Shown here: positions 1-9,531 of the stretch, piece after piece
Layout of the letters: each line of letters begins with the position of its first letter
Position numbering within the stretch: position 1 is the first letter of the stretch
Origin: Hypericum androsaemum
Lineage: Eukaryota > Streptophyta > Magnoliopsida > Malpighiales > Hypericaceae
NCBI GenBank assembly: GCA_963995505.1
Contig: OZ023188.1
Span: 15,265,912-15,329,911 of the forward strand
DNA: 64,000 nt
Reading direction: 5' to 3'
Program-made: the position numbers and the translations under genes
The notes under the pieces: generated by a model
Database searches by the model: none
The model's input: only the letters and a program-made list of their open reading frames with translations
Told to the model about the DNA's origin: nothing

Positions 1-3000
1 GAGCTAGCCAGTGATCCTTCCCTGGATTACTTGTGAATCTACTAAGCTTACTAACTGAGTACGCAATATCGGGATGTGTGCATTTTATTAAATACATCAA
101 GCTCCCGATAATCTGCGCATACCTCAGTTGAGATACTGGGTCCCCTCGATTCTTGGCTAAGTATAGATTCAAATCTACTGGAGTCTTAACCGGAGGTTTG
201 TCAAAAGCTTCAAATTTCTTGAGCACGCTTTCCTCGTAGTGGGATTGCGTCAAGATAATTTCGTCAGCTTTCCTAGAGATTTTTATTCCTAGTATGACGT
301 CTGCCAGACCCATATCTTTTATGTCAAAGTGGTTCTTTAACATGTTCTTAGTTTTCACAATAACCTCTTTATTGCTTCCTATAATTAGTAAGTCATCTAC
401 GTAGAGACATACAATTACGTAAGCTTCAGGTGTGCCCTTAATGTAAACACATTTATCGCACTCGTTGATCTTAAATCCATTCGACAGCATTGTTCTGTCA
501 AATTTCTCGTGCCACTATTTTGGTGCTTGTTTTAGCCCGTATAGTGACTTGACTAGCCGACACACTTTATGCTCTTGACCGGGAGCCACAAACCCTTCAG
601 GTTGCTCCATGTATATCTCCTCTTCCAGTTCTCCATTTAGGAAAGCTATTTTTACGTCCATTTGGTGGATCTCGAGGTTATAGAGTGCCGCAACAGCTAT
701 GAGTACTCTAATTGATGTGATTCTTGTGACCGGTGAATACGTGTCAAAGAAATCATATTCCTCCTTCTGTTTGAACCCCTTAGCTACCAATCGAGCTTTG
801 TACTTGTCGATTGATCCATCAGCTTTGTATTTCCTTTTTAGGATCCACTTGCATCCCAAAGGTTTGCAGCCCGGTAGGAGATCCATGATTTCCCACGTGT
901 GGTTTTGCATAATAGATTCTATCTCACTATAAATAGCTTCCTTCCAGAGAGGAGCATCTGGACTGGACAATGCCTCTTGGATTATCCTGGGTTCATTTTC
1001 TAACGCATAGGTTAGATAATCTGGACCAAAGAATTTGGTTACCTTCGTCCGTTTACTACGTCTAGGTTCATCATCTTCCTGATTTGACCCTTGCGTAGTC
1101 TCGTGAGCCATTTTCTTTGGACTCCCTTCCTTTCTTTCCTTATTAGGAAAGCTATTCTCAAAAAATGTTGCGTTCCTTGATTCTATGACCATTCCCGCGT
1201 TTATCTCAGAGTTTTCAGATTTATGCAGCAAAAATCGATAAGCACTACTATTTTGCGCATATCCGATAAAGATGTAATCAATGGTCTTGGGTCCTATTCA
1301 CACCTGCTTAGGCTTAGGTACTTCGACCTTTGCTAGGCACCCCCACACTTTAAGGTAACCGTAGGAAGGCTTCCTTCCTTTCCATAGTTCATATGGAGTT
1401 TTATCCCTTTTCTTGTGTGGTAACTTGTTTAGAATGTAGTTAGCTGAGAGCACAGCTTCCCCCCACATGTTCTGGGGTAAGCCCGAGCTAATCAACATAG
1501 CGTTCATCATCTCCTTAAGAGTTCGATTTCTGCGTTTAGCTACGCCATTCGATTGAGGTGTGTATGGAGCAGTCGTTTGATGAATAATCTCATGTTCTTG
1601 ACAGAGTTCATCAAACAGAGCTACATATTCTCCCCCTCGATCACTTCAGATCATTTTAATTTTCACGCTGAGTTGATTTTCAACCGCATTCTTATATCTC
1701 TTAAAGGCATCAAGAGCTTCGTCTTTGCCCTTTAAGAGATATACGTAACAGTATCTCGTGCAATCATCGATAAACGTGATGAAGTATTTCTTCCCGCCTT
1801 TAGTTTGCACGTGTTTCATATCGCAAATGTCCTTATGAATTAACTCTAAAGGCGTAGTACTTCTTTCTACCGAATGAAAAGGTGCTTTGGTCATTTTAGC
1901 CTCCACACATACTTCACATTTATCGGATGGGTTGAACTCTACGTGTCCTAATCTACCATGCCATAAATTAGAACACTCGACCAAGTAAGAAGAAGCGTTA
2001 ACTTTATTTTCACCGTTAAAGGTGCAATGTACAGTTATTATATTCATCTTAAACAGCACCTTTTCTAGATAACCCTTTCCTATGAATTGACCCGCTTTGG
2101 TCAGTACAAACTTATCAGCCTCAAATACAAGCTTAAAACCGGCTTTGCTTAACAGTGGGCCGGAAACTAAATTCTTGCGGATGTCCGGGACATGCAGCAC
2201 ATCCTTGAGGGTCAGCTCCTTTCCTGAGGTCAGCTTCAGGACCACCTTACCCAGACCGACGATCTTGGACGTTGCGGAGTTTCCCATGAACAGCTTTCGG
2301 CCGGTGATCGGGATATAGCTCAAGAACATCTCTTTGTCCAAGCAGATGTGGCGGGTAACTCCTGTGTCCACGAACCACTCTCTCGGATTGTCCACCAGGT
2401 TGGCTTCAAACACCACGGCTGACAGATCCATCTGGGACAAGTCTTCAGCCAGGTTAGCCTTTCCTTGGTCGTTCTTCTTCGGCTGACGACAGTCCTTAGC
2501 CATGTGTCCAGGTTTGCCGCAGTTGTAGCAGTTGCCCTTGATCTTCTTGTTCTTTTTCTTCTTGGGCTCTTGCTACTCCTACTTATCCCCGGACTTCTTC
2601 CTCTTCTTGCCACCTTTTCCCTCGGCAAGGTGCACGGTAGTCTCAGAGTTGGCCTTGCCTTGCTTGACTTTGGACTTTCGGTTGTCTTCCTCGATCCTAA
2701 GTCTCACGATCAGGTCTTCTAAGCCCATGTCCTTCCTCTTGTGCTTGAGGTAGCTCTTGAAGTCCTTCCAGAGCGGGGGGAGCTTCTCGACCATCGCAGC
2801 TACTTGGAAGGACTCGCTGAGTTGCATCCCTCCAGCTTGGATCTCGTGAAGGATCAGCTGCAACTCCTGCACTTGGTCGATGACCTTCTTGGAGTCCACC
2901 ATCTTGAATTCGAGGAATCGTCCGACGATGAATTTCTTCGTCTCAGCATCCTCCATTTTGTACTTCTTCTCGAGTGAACTCCACAGCTCCTTAGCAGTCT

Positions 3001-3295
3001 TGGCTTCCGCGTAGATGTTATAGAGCGTGTCGTCTAGTCCATTCAGGACATAGTTCTAGCACAGGAAGTCGCTGTGACTTCACGCGTCGAGAGCGTTGAT
3101 CTTCTGTTGATCCGTCTCGTTTTCCGCTATCTTCGGTGCTTTCTCTTTCAGGAACCGAACTAGGTTGAGCGTGGTCAGATAGAATGTCATCTTCTGTTAT
3201 CACCTCTTGAACTCGGTACCGTTGAACTTGACCGGCCTTTCGGCGTGGACAGTTCCCAGGACCGCTGGCTTTGGTACGGTGCTTGACGATGCCAT
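1..3295 (-). pseudogene. Ty1/copia gag-pol polyprotein, decayed, runs off the window edge
   Basis: Copia polyprotein read right to left, starting at the ATG at 3295. Visible in order: Gag (about 3295-2510) ending in an intact CCHC zinc knuckle ([14 protein letters not shown], about 2545-2500); gag-pre-integrase with an HGRLGH-like motif; the integrase core ([15 protein letters not shown], then SNGVAKRRN near 1540); an integrase C-terminal part (1298-1510); and reverse transcriptase (MDVKIAFLNGELEEEIYMEQP, SLYGLKQAP, then YVDDLLI near 395). RT continues past base 1. The whole 3.3 kb stays in one frame but is cut by about ten nonsense codons (for example 3203-3208, 2571-2579, 1646-1648, 1298-1300, 515-517). 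No frameshift was seen. The element is autonomous in design but coding-dead. RNase H and the 3' LTR lie outside the window. Confidence 0.93.
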
Positions 3296-3376
3296 CTTCA
3301 AGTACACGATCTCGTCTTACGATTGTTGTTTGTCGGAGTGGTGTACTTGATTAGGATCTACGGCAGTCGAGGCAAG

Positions 3377-4223
3377 TGTTGGACACTTTCTCCGTCAGAT
3401 AAGATTGCCCCGTATATTTTAGTGCGGTACGGGCTACGGCAATCGTCTCCAAGATACAACGACTGTTTGGGCATTTCCAAGAATGTTGCACACGTATCTC
3501 AAAACTTTCGGGCGAACTCTTATATACCCAGAACTTTCGGACTCTTTGTAAGTGAAGAACGGGGAAGAGAAGAAGACAACAATGCTACGGAATGCAATTT
3601 GTTGCTGGGATGGATGGAATGGCAAGGGGGCAGGCCTATTTATAAGCTGGAGGAGGCAGGGAAGCATCCTCCCCGAAGGGACGCATCCGTTCGGCCAGCA
3701 GCCTGGCTGGCTACGCTCGTGGCCCTTCGGTGGCTTCTGGATCCTTCTAGGCACGCCCAGGCTGTGCTGGCGCCCTTTCACGAGGGATCTCGCACCCCTT
3801 CGGCCTTCTGGAAGTCTCCTGGACATTCTTGCCTTTCGTGCCTCTTCGTTGGCCATCCTGAAGGTGCTCGCAGCTCCTCGTCACTTCGGTAGCTGCGCAG
3901 CTCTCTCTAGACCTGGGCAAAGTGCCAAGTGCGCCACAAAGTGCCCATTGCGACCTGCGTCCAATGCACCATGTGCACATGCACGAGCGCGTGCGCGTGC
4001 TCGTGCTCGGACGGTGCTTCGCACCGTCCTCGCAGCTAGCGGTGGGTCAGCCTTTGGGTAGTCAACCAAGTTGAGAGGTAAGGAGAGGAATTCCTTATAA
4101 ATAAGGAAATCCTCCTTGCTCTATTCAATGTGGTACACATTCACTCCTTAACTTGACTTTGGGCCTTCCACTTGGGCCTTTTCAATTTGGGCCAAATGCA
4201 TTAAATATGCATTCAACCCAACA
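3377..4223 (-). repeat. Putative 5' LTR of the Copia element
   Basis: On the minus strand the segment begins TGTTGGGTTGAATGC at 4223 and ends GTGTCCAACA at 3377, giving the matched TGTTGG/CCAACA ends usual for LTRs, about 80 bases before the gag ATG. A minus-strand TATA box (TATAAATA) sits at 3638-3645. The U3-like part is rich in GC palindromes: a 9-bp stem GGACGGTGC/GCACCGTCC at about 4010-4030, and GCACGAGC/GCTCGTGC just to its left. No primer-binding site starting TGG is seen directly after 3377 and the partner LTR is outside the window, so the inner boundary is tentative. Confidence 0.55.
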
Positions 4224-4353
4224 GTTTATTAGTGGGTTGATCTCGTGCCCATTGTTGTGCTCACACGACCTCCATTTCTAGGACGATGGCGAAATCAAAG
4301 CCCGTATAATCTTTAAGCCGATGGGTCTCGTTTGAAGAGAGGCGTGTTGAGAT

Positions 4354-4395
4354 TCCCACATCAGTTAGTGCGAGTGGTATGGACTAGTTTATAAA
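4354..4395 (+). promoter_or_regulatory. USE + TATA pair of plant snRNA type, Pol III spacing
   Basis: TCCCACATCA at 4354-4363 matches the plant snRNA upstream sequence element (RTCCCACATCG) at all but the last base. TTTATAAA at 4388-4395 follows after exactly 24 bases. Known plant U3/U6 promoters use this short spacing for RNA polymerase III; Pol II snRNA genes use about one helical turn more. The pair lies antisense within intron 2 of the VDAC fragment. USE-like motifs also occur in dispersed plant repeats, so activity is an inference. Confidence 0.5.
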
Positions 4396-4414
4396 CTTTG
4401 AAATTTAAGGTTTT

Positions 4415-4518
4415 GTGTTGAATATAGAGATTCTTAACACTATCCTAATTCCAGAACACTGCCAATGGTTACATAACTGAACTAGATAATTCCATCGCTC
4501 GGAAAATCCGAGGTTTTT
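4415..4518 (+). ncRNA. Candidate short Pol III transcript, unrecognised
   Basis: The expected start, about 24 bases after the TATA box, falls at 4415-4420. There a hairpin begins (GTGTTGAAT at 4415-4423 pairing with ATTC..AACAC at 4430-4440, with a two-base bulge). The stretch ends with a perfect 6-bp stem CTCGGA/TCCGAG (4498-4503/4507-4512, loop AAA), then G and T5 (4514-4518), which is a Pol III-type stop. The implied RNA is about 100 nt. It does not resemble U6, U3, 7SL, MRP or tRNA as I know them. Promoter, start and end agree in position, but nothing shows transcription. Confidence 0.3.
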
Positions 4519-4607
4519 CATTTCCTAACCGCCTCAACTCATCTTCTCAAAAACGATCCACTGAAAAATTAAAAAATAATGAATAAAACCGGAGGAGTAG
4601 ACCGTAC

Positions 4608-4811
4608 CACGCCGGTGGCGCTGATAGTGGAGATGCTGAACTTCTGATCCGAAATGTAATCCCTCGTAAGCAGATCTTTGACCATACACGAAAGAAAATT
4701 AAAAAAATAAATCATAAATCACCTCCATTAAACTTCAAAAAAGGGAGGGAGGAAGTTACCTTTGGGCTTCTTGCCGATATCGGCGAAAAGTCCCGGTCCT
4801 CTACTGCTCAT
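4608..4811 (-). pseudogene. VDAC: Voltage-dependent anion channel (porin), 5' two exons only
   Basis: Exon 1 (4811-4760) encodes MSSRGPGLFADIGKKPK and ends at a GT donor (AAAG|GTAAC). Exon 2 (4675-4608), after a CAAAG acceptor, encodes DLLTRDYISDQKF then SISTISATGV and ends at GTG|GTACGG. This is the conserved N-terminal helix and first strand of plant mitochondrial outer-membrane VDAC, with the exon 1/2 border after GKKxK as in other plant VDAC genes. The barrel exons are not seen: intron 2 continues to the Copia LTR edge at 4223 and the Copia element fills the rest to base 1. The gene is either interrupted by a Copia insertion in intron 2, with exons 3-6 left of the window, or a truncated remnant. 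Identity is strong; function is unknown. Confidence 0.85.
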
Positions 4812-5172
4812 CGTAGCTCGCTAAAACCGTAAGGAGATCGATGGAAAGAGGAGGGATAGAGGTTAATTGGTGGAAACAAGCTAATTAAAATTCTGATTCT
4901 CTTTTTTCTCTCTTTTTTAAAATGTTTTGTGTGAGTTAGTTGACTGGTGGCCAAGAAATGGTTGGTTTGGCTGGGGGTAGTGGTCTCTGCACTCGGTTTG
5001 ATGGTGAAGGGCACGTTCAGCCGTCGGATCGACGCGAATCTTATTTGGTTGGCTGCGATTGCCCGCTGACATGTTTACTTGTTCGGGACAATTGGGAAGG
5101 GGGACGGTTACTTGTCCGGATGGTTGGTTAGGACCGTTACAAAGTGGGCCCTTTGGGTCTCCCTAGTTCGTC
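4812..5172 (-). promoter_or_regulatory. Upstream region of the VDAC fragment
   Basis: About 360 bases lie between the VDAC ATG and the left end of the large MULE. The stretch next to the ATG is pyrimidine-rich on the minus strand (about 4820-4870), as expected of a 5' UTR. No TATA box is certain. Any promoter of this gene is confined to this interval or extends into the MULE end. Confidence 0.35.
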
Positions 5173-5989
5173 GCCCGATTCGGTGGACAAAATGGATTTG
5201 GATTCAGGAGACTACATAAAAACCATCCCCATGGTATGGACTAAATATGGACTTTTAGATTTGATAAAAATTAAAATTTAAGCGATCTAACGGTTCAAAT
5301 CCTTTATAGGGTATTTTAGTCCAGCTTTAAAATTGACAACTAGGTTTTACCACTCCCCCTATTCCCGTGATTTGCTGCTGCCAATTACCTACCCAAATAA
5401 TTTTAATTAATTAGTTTTAGATCTAAATAACCATAAAATCACTTCGCCGCCATCTAGTCAAGCTTCAAGGAGAAGGGGGCTGCTCGCCGTTTGTTGAGTG
5501 TCGAAGAGGCCCACTTTGACGTTTGTACCCCCGCAAGGTGAGGTGTTCGCACCCCCAACGGTGTCTCTTTCGTCGTCCCCCATCACGTTCGCCTTCTCTT
5601 TCGCCGCCTCCCACCAGTGTTTCTTTCGCCACCCACGGTTCGATCAATTTAAGGTAAACCCTACCCCTTCTTCTGTTTCGATGTCGTTTGGAGGGATGGA
5701 TCATTTTCGTTTGGATTTTTACCCCATCTACGCTCGCTGCGACTTTCTGTTCTATAGTGGCATTTTCCGTCCTTCCGCGTGCAGCGTCTACCCTTTTCTG
5801 CCGGTACCCACTTCGTCGCGAGTACCCGTATAATGCCCGTCGTCTCTTCCGCTGCCCCCCTCAGAGATCTCTGCCCATTCTGTTTACTTTCAGGTAAACC
5901 CTATCCACATTTGTTTCAAGAACGTTCGAAATTAGGTTATCCGATTCTGTTAGTTACAATTCAGAATTTTTAGTAAATATCCTACTATG

Positions 5990-6250
5990 TTTGACTAGTT
6001 TTTTCAGTGATATTGGTTTCGTTCCTCAAATATATTTGTTTCGTTTCTCAAATTTATTGGTTTCCTTCTGAAAATATATTGGTTTCTTTCTAATACGTTA
6101 TTTGTTTTCTTCTTCTCCGATATTGGTTTCCTACTTATATGATATTGATTACATTCTTGTATGATATTAGTTTCAAATATATAGGTTTCCGACTAAAAAG
6201 TTATTGGTTTTCACCTTCTGCAATATTGGTTACCTTCTTCTAGGGCAATG
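5990..6250 (+). repeat. GATATTGGTTTC repeat cluster
   Basis: At least seven imperfect copies of GATATTGGTTTC or ATATTGGTTTC, spaced about 20-40 bases apart, lie just upstream of the first readable Ulp1-like exon. They are in the opposite orientation to the clusters at 8860-9500 and 12120-12480 of the same element. Confidence 0.8.
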
Positions 6251-6334
6251 GTTTCCACATATTTAGATATTGCAGCTATCACTAGTATTACCCATTTGTT
6301 CTTAACTTGTGCTATTTTATTTAATGTCTGGCAG

Positions 6335-8633
6335 GAGGATGGGCAGTACACTTTAGACCAGAATGATGAGGATGATGACGAAGACAAGGGTGTGGATGAT
6401 GCTGAGACTGAAAAAGATGAGGAGGCAGAGGCCAATTTTAGAAAGGATAGGAAAAGACTGAATGAGAAGAAGTATACTAAGAAGCGAATGGGATACAACG
6501 TGGTGAGCATTAAATTTTCCTCAGTTTTCCTTTTATGTGTACTTTATTTTATGAAGGGGGTTGAATTTGTTATACTATTGTTACTGATAAAGCTTACCAG
6601 TCTCATCTAAATGGCATACATTTTTCTTATTTAATTTAAAACAGAAACCCGAGCTCAAGCCTGAGAAGAGGTTGAGGTGGAGGAAATGGCAAAGAAGAAT
6701 AAGAAGACAAATAAGGAGGATAGAGAGGATATTGAAGAAGACTACAATGATCACGTGGATCTAGGGCTTGACGAAATGGATAAGTGGGGGAGTGTCACTG
6801 AAGCGGCCAAAAATGCTTTGGTGTTGGCGAATACATTGTGCCATTTGGGCAATCAAGATGGGGATTCGTGTATTTTGGGCGGTCACGCAGATGGTGTTGA
6901 TTTGCCTATTTGTGTAAGCAAAGGTATCGATATTCCAACTTTTTTGTTAGGAATACGTACCCCGGTAAAGGCATGTCAACCAAAAGAAGGTGACTCAGTA
7001 GCAAGTTCTTATGATACAAGCTTCTATGATGAATGTTTCGCATTTGCAGATGAGTTTGCAGCCCGGTGCACCGATTGTTCAGAGGTCGTGCCTGTGCTAG
7101 AGGAGGTTCATAGCACAGTAAAGAGCCCTGAAATAATAGTGTTGCCTATTCTTGTTGACCAAAAAAGGTGGTTGGTAAGAGAAAGGGCAGAGCAAGCCAT
7201 GTTCTGAAGACACCATACACGGGGCCTTACAAGAAGAGGGGTAGGAAAGTTTCTGTGCCAAAGTTAGGCAATAAGGAGAGACAAATGGTTGATGATGATT
7301 CTGATTTTCAGATTGTTGAGCCTATCAGTTTTGTCAATGCACGCCCAAAAGAGTTTTCTCGTGATTTTTGCATAACACCTGAGAAGTTGGAGGATGCCAA
7401 GTCCTGTTATGAGTCTCTGTCGATTGCGCACGAGAAAATTCTTGCAAATTATGTCATTGACAAAACGATAGCACAAGATCTTCCGTAAGTCTTATTTACT
7501 AACTTGAATACCTTCTTTTTCAACGACAATATTGTTTTGCAGTTCTAAATTTGGTTTTTTAACAGTGGTCAGCTGCTGTGTTTTGACCAATGCGACTATT
7601 TATTGCGGAAGGACATTGTAACCCTACAGGGAAGGAAATGGGTGTCTTCAGTAGTTGTGGACGCTTACACGTGCTTTGGCAAGATGTATTCACAGTCGGG
7701 GCCAACAAATTGATCGAATAGTTTTCCCTATTCATACTACTGTGAGTGTTTCTTATTTCTTATTTCTTCCTAGGTTAAGACCAATTTTCTCTACTTTGTA
7801 CACCAATATCAATAGCCAAGGAAACCAGTTTTGTGACTTTTGTAAAACTAGGTTAGATGTCACTGATTGACCATCGTTGTTCTGTTGTAGCACACCATTT
7901 TGGCAGACACATATCCAGACATTGGTGAGATGTCCGAAGAAACCAGGAAGGGTCTCCTTGATGAATTACTGAAGACGGTAAAAATGTCATATCCATTTGC
8001 AGAGGATTACCTCTCTGAAATTCCATATGTAAGTAGAAGAAATTTTGTGTTGTTACGCGTTTACCATTTTTCGTATTTTTTTTGGTAGTGTTGTGTATAG
8101 AAGAAAGTTTTAGTGAATATTTTTCTATTTTTTTGTTACAGTGGATATTTCCATACTGTGATAATATTCACTACACTGTCTATGTTATTGATACATTGGC
8201 AAAAGAGTGTGTCATTTTGGACAGTGAAGATGTTGGAACTGATAAAGAGAAAGAACATGTCTTGGTAATGAATGGGTCAAAGATTCAAGACTATCTTTCC
8301 CCTTTCATGCCTGACTTGACCGGGATCCTCGATATTATGGAATATGAAGCCAATGTTCTACGGAATGCTCCTAGACAAAAAGATAATTCAAGTTGCGGCA
8401 TATTTGCTTGCAAATTTTTGGAGTGCTACACACATGATTGGGCCGAAGGTAGAGTCCCACCGGCCTATACAAACACATGGTGCCAGAGTAAAGTCATGCT
8501 TGGTTTTAGAAAACAAATCTGTAATTATCTGATTGCACAACCAGATAATTTGCTGCTTCCTATCATATTGGATGGAGCGTTGAAGTGGAAGGATGAAAAG
8601 AAAAAAACGTCCAAACGAAAGGGTAGAGGATAG
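6335..8633 (+). pseudogene. Ulp1-like cysteine protease (C48) of the MULE, frameshifted
   Basis: Exons that can be read: 6335-6502 (acidic), 6645-7484 (acidic, then a basic KKRGRK stretch), about 7567-7740 (ending QQIDRIVFPIHTT), about 7891-8028 and 8142-8633. The last exon holds the Ulp1/SENP-type catalytic set: His (CAC 8169-8171, IHYTVYVID), Asp (GAC 8220-8222, VILDS), Gln (CAA 8376-8378) and Cys (TGC 8394-8396, SSCGIFACKFLECY). All four are intact. Such C48 domains are known in MULE families of rice and melon, where their role is unclear. Frameshifts are needed near 6670, near the A6 run at 7160 and at about 7690, so this copy is broken although the catalytic exon is open to its TAG at 8633. 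Confidence 0.75.
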
Positions 8634-8859
8634 GGGTGTACTAGTTATGCCTTATGTTTTGACTGATGTTGGAGGGCACATTTTATAGTCGTAGTGCTCG
8701 TCTTTTTCAATTGACTTTGTTTTTACAAGGGCGTTTGTTTGTAAGGACGTGTTTTTTGTTTTTTACACATTTTCGTGATGGTTATTTAAAACAGTGATAT
8801 TAGTTGCATATTGGTTTTATATTAGAAGTCGGTATCGTCATGATATTTTTAACCGTTCT

Positions 8860-9500
8860 TCGTTGGGAACCAATATCAAAGTGGTTGGAAACCAATATCG
8901 AAGAAGTAGGTAACCAATATAAAAGAAGAAGGAAACCAAAATCGAAGAACAAAGAAATCAGTATCGAAGAAGTAAGTAACCAATATCAAAGAAGAAGGAA
9001 ACCAATATCGAAGAAGTAGGAAACCAATATCAAAGAAGAAGGAAACCAATATATATGAGGGAGAAAACTAGTTTCCAAAAAGAAGGAAACCAATTTCCTA
9101 TAAGAAGTAATCCAATAGCATAAATATAATAAACCAATATCATATAAGATATAATCTAATATCATAGAAGAAGGGTAACCAATATAAACGAAGAAGGAAA
9201 CCAATATCGAAGAACAAAGAAACCAGTATCGAAGAACAAAGAAACCAGTATCGAAGAAGTAAGTAACCAATATCAAAGAAGAAGGAAACCAATATCGAAG
9301 AAGTAGGAAACCAATATCAAAGAAGAATAAAACTAATATATACGAGGGTGGAAACTAGTTTCCAAAAAGAAGGAAACCAATTTTCAATAAGAAGTAATCC
9401 ATTATCATAAATGTAATAAACAAATATCATATAAGATATAATCTAATATCATAGAAGAAGGGTCACCAATATCATAGGTGATGAAAACCAATATCGATCA
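8860..9500 (+). repeat. AACCAATATC array between the two MULE genes
   Basis: A dense array of GAAACCAATATCGAAGAAG-like units (about 20-24 bases each, roughly 25 copies, many degenerate) separates the converging Ulp1-like and FAR1-like genes. A larger repeat is superimposed: the block at about 8963-9175 recurs at about 9254-9467, offset about 291 bases, including the marker 'actagtttccaaaaagaagg'. Spacing is irregular and the units are contiguous, so this is not CRISPR-like. Confidence 0.85.
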
Positions 9501-9531
9501 AGTGTTTGATTCAAGTATACGCACAAATAAA

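Noticed and set aside
3323..4061. Open frames of 140-190 codons on both strands
   Set aside because: They lie in the GC-rich LTR of the Copia element, overlap each other in several frames and show no domain.
4354..4518. A U6 or U3 snRNA gene
   Set aside because: Promoter spacing fits, but the downstream sequence lacks U6 and U3 hallmarks; kept only as an unknown candidate RNA.
8860..9500. CRISPR-like or satellite array
   Set aside because: Plant nuclear context, no constant repeat/spacer alternation, units contiguous and degenerate, and the motif recurs elsewhere in the same MULE.
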